DNA of 64,000 nt from NCBI GenBank assembly GCA_047495785.1, contig JBLDXI010000024.1:1364001-1428000 (forward strand), written 5' to 3'. Position numbers and translations under genes: made by a program. Positions 43,927 through 55,300 of this stretch are shown here, in pieces. Under the pieces are notes generated by a model. That model worked only from the letters and a program-made list of their open reading frames with translations. It was not told where the DNA came from and did not search any database. Source of the DNA: Lepidodermella squamata (lineage: Eukaryota > Gastrotricha). Numbering within the stretch: the stretch's first letter is position 1; each line of letters starts with the position of its first letter.

Positions 43927-46530
43927 ATGACTTTCTCGAAGGTTTCCATACTTGTAATCGCACTCACTAGCTTCGTCAATGGTCAAATTATTAAGAAATA
44001 CAACATTTCAATGCTGCAGATGTTTCCCATTAATCATATAGGATGCCCGCCAGCTGTGAAAATCGCAATCGACAATGCCAACAACCGTACTGATGTACTG
44101 CCTGACTATAACATCGTACAGGATTATCGCGATGAAGAAGGCTTCGCGGTAGGCTACGCACCAGTACGTGAGCTCGTGAGATACGGCCGAGCGTGGGAAA
44201 ACAGAACAGATGACGGTCTCATTCGCGCGCCGATTTTCATCGGACCATTTTTCTCCATTGGTTGCAAACCCTACGGGAAGCCGCTGAAATATTTCAACAT
44301 GGTCGGACTTGCCATATCATGCTCTGCTCCATTTCTCGCTGATCACGTGACCTACCCGAATCTCTACAATGTTCAGTCAAACGGAGAGCTGAACGCTATA
44401 TCTCTGGTTCATTTCTTTAAAGACATCGGAAAGTGGTCGACCGTAGGGATCCTAACGATCGCCAGCTCTCCAAGCGACTATATATCAGCAACATACGTCA
44501 ACAGATACGCCTTGGAAAGTGGCATTAAAGTTCCAACTTTCAACATTGTCTTGGACGTAACTGACGATGTGATAAATGAGCTTCTGTTTCATGACGTTCG
44601 AGTCATTGTTGTCTACATCACCAACGAGACTCTGTTGTGGCGCTTTCTCTGCAAAGCTTATTTCGCTGGAATCACCGGTCAGCGATATATTTTCTTCATG
44701 TCAAACTCCTTGGCAGCGGAACCAAACAACACCAAGCAAGAAAACTTACCGGACAGTTGGTGCACAAGAGAAATCCTGCGAATACAGTTTAGTTTCGCTT
44801 TGTTTGTCGGTCCGATTACTCAGGTCATGGATGATAGCAGAGTCAGCGAGTTGGGTTACAATACTACGTATTTCGAGGAGAAAATGTTCGAAATTTTGAA
44901 GAGACCTCGCTCTGCAACTAAAGGATCGTTGAAATATGTCTGCCATGATGCTACTATGATGGGAATATACGCCATGCATGATGCCGACAATCGGCTGAAA
45001 CAAGAATTCAACATGTCGCTGAGAGACATGAACTCAAATCCCGAAGTTGTAATGAAAGTCGTGAATCAATCTGTACTGAATGTCAACATCTCAGGCCTGA
45101 GAGGCCAGCTTCGTTTCAGCAAGCGAGGATACGCGGAGAATGATTTGATTCTTTACTCCTACTACGATCCTGAAGGATATCGCAATAAGTTTTCTTCAGT
45201 TGAGGTGGATACAAGTCGAAATTTCATGTTCTATGGTCGGTATAAAATTTCTTCTCTCGAGCCGATGGATTGGGCTGCTTGGAATAATGGCGGGAATCCT
45301 CCTAGAGATTCAGCATTTTTGATCTCCATCACTGACGACGTATCTGGCAGCACTTTAATTTCCGTTATAGTAATAGCAAGCATTTCTTCTGCAATTCATC
45401 TTTTCATGATTCTGTTTACAATGAAAAAAGGAAGCAACCCCGAAATGGTAACTTCTCCTCAATTGAAAGTGGTTGGGTATGGAGGTTGCATCTTGCTAAA
45501 TGGAGCTGGCGTAGCCTATTCACTGACAACCGGGGCAAATGCCTACATGATAGCATTAGTCCGGCTTTGCTTACTTGTTGTATCCTTGTCTGTCATAACT
45601 GGAGTAATGTCACTCCGGGCTTACTTTCTGGCTAAAAAGCTCCCACCCCCACCGAAACGATTCAAAGTTCATCGAGGTGGAAGAACTGTCAACATGGTTA
45701 CTGTCATTTCTCATCCAAAGCTCAAGTTCGTCGAACCAAGCAAAGCAGAAGCCTCTCGCTCCCCTTCACCAACTGGGAGCCCTATACCACCACCAGAAAA
45801 GCAAACCTCTGTACGATGCGCATCTGGAAAGCCTCAAATAAACAATCGTTCAGCCCAGTCAAATCTACTTTCGACTGGCGCAATCGCGAAACCCTTGATG
45901 GCTACAAAGACGAGTCTTGCACCTGTCATTCGCACAACCTCAGACCACAGCCAACGATTTGCTGCCAGCACTCCTGTACCCCATCTGAACACTCTCCACC
46001 CAATCGAATTTGAAGACGGAATTCAAAAGAAGACCTTGGGTTTCACTGTTGGTTTCGTGGCCGTTAATGCTTTTCTAGTTGCGATCTGGCTGCTTTTCGA
46101 TTCATTTAGTTGTCAAACAATCACCGCCCCTCGTGACAAAAATTATGACCCAGTTACAGATACAAATTATGACATTTCTGTCGTGATTTGCTCTTCAGCA
46201 CATGGAATCTTCTGGATGATGGGCCTCGTGCTTTTCCACGTTGTAGTCCTAGCGTTTTGCACATTCCAAGCCTACAGAGTTAAACAAGGCATGAAGCTGC
46301 TTATTAGCAATTGCTGCCGAGATATAGGCGGAATATTAATCGGCCCGCTCAATACACTCTCGCTGCTGCTCTGCTCGATTATGATCGTCTTTACCCTCCG
46401 GGATCAAGCCAGTCAACACACTGCAGTAGCTTTCTCAGCTTTGCTAATTTCGCTCACGACGTGCCTGAGCCTGGGATATTCGGCGATAAAAGGCGCGCTC
46501 GAGCAGTGGGCAGAGGCGCATGTTAATTAA
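43927..46530 (+). CDS. intronless GABA-B-like class C GPCR with long intracellular loop
   Basis: An 867-residue frame. Signal peptide, flytrap domain (AIDNANNRTDVLPDYN, FFSIGCKP, YPNLYNVQSNGE), NNGGNPPRD, then seven helices. The loop between helices 3 and 4 is about 150 residues, longer than in the other copies, with Pro/Ser sequence (SPSPTGSPIPPP). The first half is very close to 24253 and 28969, while the membrane half differs more, which is another sign of domain-wise exchange. The C-tail is short. Ligand and coupling unknown. Confidence 0.88.
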   Translation: MTFSKVSILVIALTSFVNGQIIKKYNISMLQMFPINHIGCPPAVKIAIDNANNRTDVLPDYNIVQDYRDEEGFAVGYAPVRELVRYGRAWENRTDDGLIRAPIFIGPFFSIGCKPYGKPLKYFNMVGLAISCSAPFLADHVTYPNLYNVQSNGELNAISLVHFFKDIGKWSTVGILTIASSPSDYISATYVNRYALESGIKVPTFNIVLDVTDDVINELLFHDVRVIVVYITNETLLWRFLCKAYFAGITGQRYIFFMSNSLAAEPNNTKQENLPDSWCTREILRIQFSFALFVGPITQVMDDSRVSELGYNTTYFEEKMFEILKRPRSATKGSLKYVCHDATMMGIYAMHDADNRLKQEFNMSLRDMNSNPEVVMKVVNQSVLNVNISGLRGQLRFSKRGYAENDLILYSYYDPEGYRNKFSSVEVDTSRNFMFYGRYKISSLEPMDWAAWNNGGNPPRDSAFLISITDDVSGSTLISVIVIASISSAIHLFMILFTMKKGSNPEMVTSPQLKVVGYGGCILLNGAGVAYSLTTGANAYMIALVRLCLLVVSLSVITGVMSLRAYFLAKKLPPPPKRFKVHRGGRTVNMVTVISHPKLKFVEPSKAEASRSPSPTGSPIPPPEKQTSVRCASGKPQINNRSAQSNLLSTGAIAKPLMATKTSLAPVIRTTSDHSQRFAASTPVPHLNTLHPIEFEDGIQKKTLGFTVGFVAVNAFLVAIWLLFDSFSCQTITAPRDKNYDPVTDTNYDISVVICSSAHGIFWMMGLVLFHVVVLAFCTFQAYRVKQGMKLLISNCCRDIGGILIGPLNTLSLLLCSIMIVFTLRDQASQHTAVAFSALLISLTTCLSLGYSAIKGALEQWAEAHVN

Positions 46531-47671
46531 TCCACATATCAGTATAAAAAACATTTTCAAGTGACAATTATTGCATCGTAGTGTGTGGTGTTATTTGTCA
46601 AGGACGTACTCATGGAAATGTGATCTTCCAGCACCGTTCAACAACTCGGATTAAAGCTTGCTTCACAGGCCGCTTTATTAGCGTAGAAAGCATCGGTTCT
46701 GAGCCATTTTGACTTTTTGGGTTGATGGTTTCAAGCAGTTAAGGGGCCGACCTGAATTGCAGCAGGCGATGGCAGGCTGCAGAATTTTTGTAAACCGATA
46801 CTTCAGTACTAAAATAAGAATAGCTAAAAAATAGATTACTTGCTTGTTTATAAGGCATAAGGCAGAGAGCCTTGGGTGTTTTTGAATACAGGACAGGGCT
46901 CAATTATAAAGCACGTCTCCAATTGATACGTCCGCATATTTTCTTGAGGATAACAGTTGTAAATAGTACGTTAAACCAACGCCAGCCCTGCCGTTCCTCC
47001 GTGCGCGCAGTATAAAAAGACTATGAAGAAACCGACCAAGGCACAGTTAGTCAAAATGCATAACTTATTTCCGCCGATTTATGGCCTGACGCCTGCTGCT
47101 GAAATTTCGGGTTCCGGGACCAGGCCGATTAATGTTGTATCAAAAACTGCGTCAAAAATAAGTCATTGACCCGACAAGTTAGTCATTGTCGCAGTCTGGA
47201 ACATATGACATTGAGCATGGCATTCAGGGTGCGAAGTACAGGGGTGCCGGGTGCTGGGTGCTGGGGTGTCGCGGCTCCAAATAGAGGAAGGCTGAAAAAA
47301 ACACAGGGGGACCCTTTGGTTTCTTCGGCTGGGTTCTAGAAAACAAGTAGAAAACACTTCAGCTCCCGGATCCTACTTCGCACACTGTCTCTGATAATCG
47401 ATAATCATATATCTAAAGCAATGAGCGAGGAGAAGAGACATCTTAATATAGAACACTTCGCCTGTCCTCATCAACGCAAAACGGCAGTGGTCAAGCATAA
47501 AGTTTTCAAAGCCTCAGAAAACTTAGTTTCTGAATTTCAGTAACTCAAATGGTTGTAGATTTATTGAACCATCGTGGGTCATCGCACTAACTCGCAGTAG
47601 GACCGACTGCGATATCTAATTTATAGAGATTTGTCTCTAGTCCTGGGGACTTAATGGCGTTTCTTAAATGC
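46531..47671. other. intergenic region, no supported gene
   Basis: No convincing gene. A TATAAAAAG sequence (about 47011) precedes an ATG starting a 37-codon frame, which is too short to support. It separates the receptor array from the repeat elements and the Maverick. Confidence 0.4.
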
Positions 47672-48765
47672 CATAGAGCTATTTTAAAGACGCCCAGACC
47701 GGCACGAAATAAGCTGAAATACGCTGAAATAATTAAGCTGAAATAAGCTGGCAAATGATTTCAGTTGATTTCAGTTTAGCGTTTTTCCAGCATATTTCAG
47801 CTTATTTGTTTCAGCGTATGTCAGCTTAAAGCTATTTCAGCGTTTTTCAGCTTGTTATTTCAGCTCTTTCCAGACGTGGAAAATTTATTTCAGTTTATTT
47901 CAGCGCGTGGCGTCATGCTATTTCAGCGTATTTCAGCACTTTTCCGTCCATTTTTCATTTTTCATATAAAACATCAAAATCTTCAAAGTCGATAATTTCC
48001 TGAAAATTGATCACCATTCACATGATCAGAACGGTATAGACAAAATTTCTAAAAATCGAAATTTGAAATTGAAATTTCACCCACTGCAAAATTCGAACTA
48101 TTTAAATGATTAGCAAGAATCAAACCTGAGAGGGACATTAAAATATTAAAGTTTACACAATGGTGTTGTCATGAAAATAACTTACAAATTTCTTGATAAT
48201 TTTTTGATAATTTGATAATTTTATTGGATCGGGTCTTGAATTCAATGGCGAACTGACGAACAGTTGTATTTGCATATGCACACTTGTATTCTGAGGGTAA
48301 TTTAGCTCTTTTCAGCATGCAATAGTTGCTAACTGAAAGCTGCCAAACTGAATGCCCGATTATAATATAACATGTTAGTGTAATATTTCAGCAATTTCCA
48401 GCTAAAAATTGTTTTAGCTGAAATATGCTGAAATTCTGCGTTAAATAAACCGAAACTCAGGCTCTGCCAAGTCCTGGAAAACCATTTTGAATTTCGCGCA
48501 ATGCGTCGTACAGAATTTCAGCGTATTTCAGCTTGCCGATGTCGCCGCGTGCTCATTTCAGCGTATTTCAGCACAGTGCGTCGATGGATTGCAAAAAAGC
48601 ATGACTTAGCTAAAAATCTGCCGAAATGTGCGCAGCCCAGAAATCAGCTCCAGCGTATTTCAGCGGCGACGAACTCGCCATGCCTTATTTCAGCATATTT
48701 CAGCTGATGAAATCAGTTCCAGCACATTTCAGCTTATTTCGTGCCGGTCTGGGACTAGCTCTATG
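47672..48765. mobile_element. foldback element with TTTCAGC iterations
   Basis: The inverted boundary is CATAGAGCTA (47672-47681 and 48756-48765), then a perfect 28-bp inverted repeat beginning CCCAGACCGGCACG (47693-47720 and 48726-48753). The inner arms carry many copies of GCTGAAAT or its complement ATTTCAGC, often as TATTTCAGC, over about 300 bp at each end, with an AT-rich unique centre. It has no coding capacity. The layout fits a non-autonomous DNA transposon with subterminal repeats. The target duplication is not resolved. Confidence 0.7.
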
Positions 48766-49178
48766 TTACATGCCGATCGACAGATTGCAACGGGCGATTA
48801 GAAGAAATGTCCATCGACGAGCTACCCAAGCGAGTCAGCTTGCCTTAACGCTTTTGAGGTCTTTAACTTGGACTGGGTTGAACAGCTGGCGATTTTCTAA
48901 CAGGAATATTTGGACTGATGGTGAGCTTGTGTTCACGCAGGTAATCATAAACCCGTGAACCCTATATACGATAGAGAATTGTCTTTTCTTCCATATAATT
49001 TGAGTTTTCATCGCTTCAGTCGTTTTTTTGGATATCCACGGCAGATCATATGTTTGTTTTCACGCGATGAGTATTGCCGGCATTTAATCAGGTGTTGTTT
49101 TGTAATTTCTCCCTATCATCATCTTCATTATTCTTCAATATATATTCTGCATTACTAGTAGTAAGGATGGGAACTTTG

Positions 49179-49355
49179 GATCAGTAATAGCAGTACGGCG
49201 ATTTTTACTATAGCCGTTTGGTATAAATATACGCAATTTGCGATCAGTAATGGCAGTACGGCGATTTTTACTATACCCGTTTGGTATAAATATACGCAAT
49301 TTGGGGATGAGTAATAGCAGTACGGCGATTTGTACTATAGCCGCTTCTTGTCAAT
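49179..49355. repeat. tandem repeat, 63-64 bp unit, about 2.7 copies
   Basis: Units start with GAT(C/G)AGTAATAGCAGTACGG at 49179, 49242 and 49306. The first two are nearly identical and the third diverges after about 40 bp. It lies about 250 bp outside the last Maverick gene, where a terminal inverted repeat would be expected, so it may belong to the element's left end. Confidence 0.75.
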
Positions 49356-49609
49356 ATACCTTCGTTTTAACCCACTGCTATGATTTCACCTAACTAAAAT
49401 AAACAAATCTTCGTTTTTTCACCTGTTATGAGCTAAACTAATCATTTTTACACTGCTTCTTTAGTGCAGCTGCAATAGAGCCCTTTTTCATTCACACAAA
49501 CACTTTTTATTAGTCTTAACGTTTCAAGCAATGAATTTATAGCTGGGATAAGTCTTATCAGTTTTTCTATTCATTTGTTCAGAGATTTGTAGCGGCTTGA
49601 TTGGAGGGG

Positions 49610-50113
49610 TTAACGTCCAGATGAACCGAATCCGTTATCGCCACGGGTCGAATTTGCTGCTAGAGCGTTTTTCAATGGCCCCGTTACCGTTACTGCAGAT
49701 TCTAAGCGACCATATTTTAAACACACCAACTGGGTAATACGGTCGCCTATTTTAATCTTGTAAGGTGTTTTGCTGTTGTTTGCAAGGCAGACTACGATTT
49801 TTCCGGTGTAGTCGGCGTCTTTAATTCATGAAAAATACAGATATTCATTAGTAATTTTCATTATTATTTGCTTCTTACCTATTACTCCAGCGACCGTATC
49901 GATTCCATGGTTGATGCTCATTCCTGATCGACTGAATAGTTGTCCATAATATCCTCGTGGTAAACAGATTTTAATATCAGTTTGAATCAGTCCCCTGGTT
50001 CCAGGTTGCAGTGTCGTCTCTTCTGCTGAATAGATGTCCCAACCCACAGAGCCTTTAGTATGCTTTGTCGGTTCTTTAGCTTTGTTACTTGTTAGCTCTA
50101 CCTTCAGCTTCAT
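49610..50113 (-). CDS. dUTPase
   Basis: Exons are 49879-50113 and 49610-49818 (60-bp intron), giving 147 residues, the usual length of trimeric dUTPases. The conserved motifs are present: I (GWDIYSAEE), II (RSGM), III spanning the splice junction (GIDTVAGVI then DADYTG), and V (RGDNGFGSSG) at the C-terminus. It hydrolyses dUTP to dUMP and PPi, limiting uracil in DNA and feeding thymidylate synthesis. It is divergent from the kinase gene and the only leftward gene at this end. The unspliced frame would lose motifs IV-V, which supports the intron. Confidence 0.9.
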
Positions 50114-50547
50114 ATTTTATAATTTATATTGTTACTGAGGTTCGATTTTTATGTGAGCGGCTACCTCCTTTCAGGCATATTGTTTTTGTAATTCAATCTT
50201 CCTTAAAAATGCATTAGGGCCTTTAGCTCTGTTGACCCCTCAGTGCTGGCTTTAATGCTTTTCATCAAAGATTCTTGGTATTGTATACATCCTCCTTAAT
50301 TGCTGTCGGTAATTCAATAAGAAAACATCATGTCAATAAATCTTATACATCCTCCCTAATTAAACAATGCGATTTTTTACTTATCAAAATAAAAAGCAAT
50401 TAGGATTTTTTACCCTTTACGGTGTAATTACCTTAAACAATTCAAACAAAACATCTCCCTGTTTTTTCCTTTTATGGAAATATCACTCAGACTATTTAAG
50501 AGAGATGCTTCAAGAATACACTTAGCATATTTCTTGAAGCAAGCTGG
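50114..50547. promoter_or_regulatory. divergent promoter region of the Maverick left genes
   Basis: 434 bp between the dUTPase and kinase starts. It contains two copies of TATACATCCTCC(T/C)TAATT at 50284-50301 and 50344-50361, exactly 60 bp apart. A 10-bp perfect inverted repeat (GCTTCAAGAA, 50507-50516 with 50531-50540, 14-base loop) ends seven bases before the kinase ATG. The promoter role is inferred from position. Confidence 0.5.
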
Positions 50548-51312
50548 ATGCATCCTAAAGTCTACCATTTCGGCATAGTCGGCAACATTGGGGCGTAAGT
50601 CTCATATACTCCACCGAATAGAATTCTATTTAAAGTCTCTTGTTTTAGCGGGAAATCAACCTTAATCGAGGGTCTCACTAATCTACCTTCACTCAACCGT
50701 AAACTTCAGGGATATACCGCGTGGCCAATTTGCGAGCCTGTTCATCGTTGGGAGTCCTTTACTGATGACGATAAAACTAACATTTTGAAAGATTACTATC
50801 AGATGAAAAATGCGTTCAACTTTCAAATTGTAGCCACGAGTGATATGTGCGGCCTTTATTCAGCCCCTAACCACAAACCTGAAATCTACGGGGCGCATAC
50901 TATCGTTCTGCATGATCGAACGCCCTTCTGTTCTAAAAACGTCTTTATCCCATGTGCGTATGCATCCAAGCGCATAAATTCTATCGAATATCACGCTCTC
51001 ATGAATTTGTATGATAATTTCGAGCCGAATTTTGTAAAAACTGAAGCTATTATTTACTTGCGCTCCTCTCCCCAAATAGCTTGTCAAAGAGCCGTAGCTA
51101 GAGCTCGGGGTTCTGAAATGCTATTATCACTGGATTATTTACGCCTCGTACATGAGTTTCATGAAAAAATGTGTACTGTTGAGACTACAAACAAATCCCT
51201 ACCATGTCCCGTGCTTGTTATCGACACTGATAATTTGAATGCCTCTGAGGTTCTAAAGCAAGCTTCTCAGTATGTTGCCTCTCTTATCACGCCTGTAATC
51301 TCTCAGACTTGA
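50548..51312 (+). CDS. deoxynucleoside kinase
   Basis: Exons are 50548-50594 and 50649-51312 (54-bp intron), giving 236 residues. The P-loop GNIGAGKST crosses the splice junction, so the intron is certain if the gene is active. Other family features are HDRTPF (usual ERS region), YLRSSPQIACQRAVARARGSE (the lid) and LDYLRLVHEFHEKM. The family phosphorylates deoxynucleosides to monophosphates; specificity is not predictable. With the divergent dUTPase it would raise dNTP supply for the element's own polymerase. Such a gene is unusual in Mavericks and recalls large DNA viruses. Confidence 0.88.
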
Positions 51313-51322
51313 ATCCTCATTG

Positions 51323-51685
51323 ATGGATCCAACAAGACTTGTGCTCTCGAACAGCCAGATTTTAGACGCTGAATCTTTGCAATGTCCAATTTGTTTATCT
51401 ATCCTACTTAATCCTATTCAAACGCGCCCCTGTGGCCATTTATTTTGTACTAAATGTGTTCTCGCTATTTTTCAAAATTCAGCTCGAACAGTATGTTGCT
51501 GTCCACTTTGCCGCGAATCATTAACAGGGAAAGATTTCGTTAAACCCCCTGTAATTTTATCGAACATTATCTCGAATTTGATTTACAAATGCCAATATTC
51601 TGATAAAGGCTGTCCCATTACTCTAACTTATGACCTCATTTTTGGGCATGAAAAGTTATGCCAATATAAAGAACCCATCCCTTAA
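51323..51685 (+). CDS. RING finger plus TRAF-type zinc finger protein
   Basis: 120 residues from the ATG at 51323; a TTG precedes it in frame. A C3HC4 RING is visible at about residues 21-64 (CPIC ... CGHLFCTKC ... CPLC). It is followed by a TRAF/SIAH-like zinc segment (CQYSDKGCPITL ... HEKLC). This is the arrangement of short host E3 ligases, so a ubiquitin-ligase role toward host or element proteins is likely. It starts only 10 bases after the kinase stop. Possibly captured from a host gene. Confidence 0.8.
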   Translation: MDPTRLVLSNSQILDAESLQCPICLSILLNPIQTRPCGHLFCTKCVLAIFQNSARTVCCCPLCRESLTGKDFVKPPVILSNIISNLIYKCQYSDKGCPITLTYDLIFGHEKLCQYKEPIP

Positions 51686-51727
51686 AGTTTTACATTCTTA
51701 TTTCATTAGATTTAATTTTCAATAATC

Positions 51728-52249
51728 ATGGCTGAGGCGATAGTAGAATCTGCTAACCAGACAGTCAATCATCACATGTCTAGTAACTTGGTCATTCAAC
51801 AGCATCCTCAGGATTCTAATCTCATCTACATAATGACTGATCGCAAAGATAAGAACGATAAGCCTAAAAAACTCGCCTTTAGACAAGACGAATTTCTTAG
51901 CCAGTTCGTTCCTTATTTTCGACCGCCGAATGATGCTTGGGTTGCTCAGGCTCAACTTGCCCTGCTATCTCACAACACAGGCTTTAAATTTTCGATGCAT
52001 GAATGCAAAATTGAAGTCTGTGTCTTTGTGCCATCATTTTCACCGATTCTTATAGATATACGCAGGTTTTATCTGGATGCTAAAGGTATTTACTTCAAAT
52101 TTACAGTAATAGCAATCTTTTTATGATTTAACTTTTTAGGAAATAAACAACCCTCAAGACAAGGAGTCTCTCTTGATGCAGCTCAGTTTCAAGACCTTGC
52201 AACTGGGGTGTTAACTGTTGCAGCGATGATTGAAACAGCCAATGAATAA
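51728..52249 (+). CDS. PC4-like ssDNA-binding/transcription cofactor domain protein
   Basis: Exons are 51728-52085 and 52140-52249 (54-bp intron), giving 155 residues. The C-terminal third resembles the PC4/p15 domain: VDIR-like LIDIRRFYLDAKG, then SRQGVSLDAAQFQDL, matching the usual fold with the basic-Gly-hydrophobic-Ser-Leu step. The N-terminus is charged and without a recognised domain. PC4 proteins bind single-stranded DNA and act in transcription and replication. Here it lies directly upstream of the polymerase, so a replication accessory role is possible. Similarity is by eye and moderate. Confidence 0.55.
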
Positions 52250-52366
52250 GCTAACACAAAACTTGACTAAAATGACTTACTGAATATTTATTTCAATCTA
52301 TCCTTGTAATAAAGTTTTACCTCTTCCCAAATTCGATCAATTTTAAATTTTTAATCTTAGATTGTT

Positions 52367-55300
52367 ATGGATAACTATAGTTTACAATACTCATTTATTC
52401 GAAGTAATCGCCTGATTCATTCTACAAAATTCAAAATGTTTTCTGTGGAGTACTTCATTCAGCCCGTAACATCCGACTTTGCCTCAACCTACATCAACAG
52501 ATATGGCCAATCTTCTAGTTCGCTTGGGCCGATGATTCAATTGTCTGGTGGCGCTGATGAACCTCGACTGGATAATATTCGATCATTTGTGCAGAACGTA
52601 CCAGCCGACCAGGTGGCTAATATTGATTTGGAGACCCGCTTCAATATTCTGGCCAACTTCCTGTTCGATATTGTTGTAAATATCCATCGTGATTTACCTG
52701 TGAATTCCTTCTGCCGGCTAACACTGTACCACCCCGACTTGAAGATGCCTCTTAGCCTACCCTTCATGAAACGCGATCGGTTGCTGGAAATTTCAATTTT
52801 TGATCAACTGAGAAAAATATTACAGAGTAATGAAGAACTCTCATTTGCTGGTCGGTGGACAATTCGTCTCTGTGTCATTGATAACCCCAATGCAGATCTA
52901 GGTCAAATTGTTGGTGGTTCTCGGGCAGAGCGGGCTATAAACGAAACTTTGGACAAATTTTTTCTTCGCTCCAAATCGATCGTTAGAATCGGAGCGCGCA
53001 AGAATGAAACGAACAATCTTTGCATGGGCAGAGCTCTCATCACTGGAGTGGCTTTGGCTCACATGAAGGCGAATCCTACGGATCCATCTCTTCAAGCAAC
53101 CTTCAAATCGATACGTAGTACGCGAACCAATCGTCAATTTCGCGAAGCCACGGCGCTATATCAGAAAGCGGGCTTACCTCTCAACCTTCCAGCCTACAAT
53201 CTAGATGATCATTACTCAGCCCTGTGTTCGGCTATCGATCCTGAACATAATACTTACAGATTCGTAGTATACTCGTACGAATCACAGGATGTTATTAGGG
53301 AAATCCCAGAATTTGATCATCGCGTAAGCCTTGGGTTGCTTCCTGTTGTTCTACTGGTTTATCGCAACGACGTCTCTCAGCCCAACAGTCATCATTTTCA
53401 TGTCATTGCGAATCTCAACTTTATGAAGGCCACTCTTAGCAATGCACAACGAATATGCCCCACTTGCTTTCAGACGAAAACGAGTACGGCTGTGCACAGA
53501 TGCAAGTTGGCATGCTCTTCCTGCCGTAATTTTTACATGAAAAACCTGAATTTCACTTCTTTTATCATTAATATTATTTTAGGTGTATCAGGGAGCATTT
53601 GCCGTGTGATTTCCAACACAGACCAACAAAACTACACGCGGTGTCCGCAATGTCGTGCAGGTCTGATGTTTTTAACCTTTTCATTATTATTCAGCTCTTT
53701 TTATGTTTTTAGTTTTGTATAGCGAACGTTGTAAGCAAAACCACAAATGTGCTAAAAAGAATCCATGCTTTAAATGCGGGAGGAAATTTGTACATTTTCT
53801 CAAGCATGAGGCTATGTGTCCCGGGCGGCGCTGTCACATTTGTCAGGAGCCTTTGAAAGCCAGCGACGAAGAAAATGGCACACACTTCTGCTTCATGACT
53901 CCCTTGGTATACTCATTTTTTTCAGTCCAGCTTTTTTCAAAATACTGTGGTTGGTGTATTTTTAGCCCTTGAAACCGGCGAATAAACTGGAACGTTATCG
54001 TAACCTAGTTTTTTGGGACACTGAGACATTTTCGCCATCACTTGCTGATAACAACAATGAGTTCCAAGTATGCCTTATCGTTGCAAAGGTCGTATGCATA
54101 CCTCACTGCATCGAAGCGAGGATTCAGCGATGCCATTCTAGTTGTGGACTTCATATTTTTTATGGAAGTCGTCCTCTGGAGGATTTCGTAAACTGGGTGC
54201 TTCTACCTATGAATTACCAGTCGATTTATTTGGCTCACAACTCAGCCAATTTCGATTCCTTATTATTACTGAAAGAAATTCAAACACGATGTTCTAAAGT
54301 GAAGATTCTTCAAAGGCAGGGATCTCTACTATGCATTGATTTCAAACAACAAAAAATCAGATTTTTGGATTCATATCTCTTTTTTCAATGCAGATTAAGG
54401 TAGGTTACCTAAGAAACACTAAGAAACTACATTGCTTACAGGTATTTGTTCAACAACAGGGATTTACCAGCAACAATGGGAATCCCAGACAAGAAAACCT
54501 TCTTTCCTTACGTCTTATGCACTAAAGAAAAGTAAGTACATCATCAACTTCTTGAGCTATTGTGATTGAATTCGCTGTAATCCTTCGAGTTTCAATCTCG
54601 AATTCCCACAGCTGCCTAATATGATCTACTATGAGCCTGACAAAATGTCTCCTTCTGAAAGAGCAGAATTTCTAACTTTCTACAACGAAAACAAACTGAA
54701 ACGGTTCAGTGTTCGCCACACGTTACTGCAATACTGCATACAGGATTGTCTAGTTTTGGAAAAGGCGTCAATCAAATTTCGGGCGCTAATGCTGGAGTTG
54801 TGTTCTACTGATGCCTTTAAAGAATGCATCACACTAGCTTCTCTCACAAGCACATGCTTCCGCAAGCTGTTTCTTACGAAGGATACATTACCTGTCATCC
54901 CGACCGCTGGCTACTGTGGCAAGGATTCACACAGCAGGCTCTCGATAGCTTTTCTTCAATTTCTGATGGAGTCTGACCCTGAAACTTATGGTTCAATGAA
55001 ACACGCTCAGAACTCACGTCAAGAAGTTCGAATATCTATACCTGGCCACCGTTATCCTTATCGCGTCGACGGTTTTGTTGCACGTCGTGATAAAATTCCG
55101 AGTGAACCCGATCTGATTGTCGAGGTTCATGGTTGTGCTGTCCATGGCTGCTTGCAATGCTTTGAGGCCTCACAACTAAATTTTCTATCTGGACAACCAA
55201 ACGGCGTAGTTTACAAGCAAACCTTGGAACGTGAAGAGTTGTTTCGCTCGAATGGTTACATTCTTCAAAGCTTTTGGGAGCATGAAATTAGAGCTAGTTT

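Noticed and set aside
47040-47170. 37-codon ORF downstream of a TATA-like box
   Set aside because: Too short, no family, no polyadenylation or splice evidence.
54532-54611. Polymerase intron ending at CCCACAG (54610)
   Set aside because: This acceptor puts the next exon out of frame; the acceptor ending at 54589 keeps the frame and restores the expected sequence before YYEPDKM.
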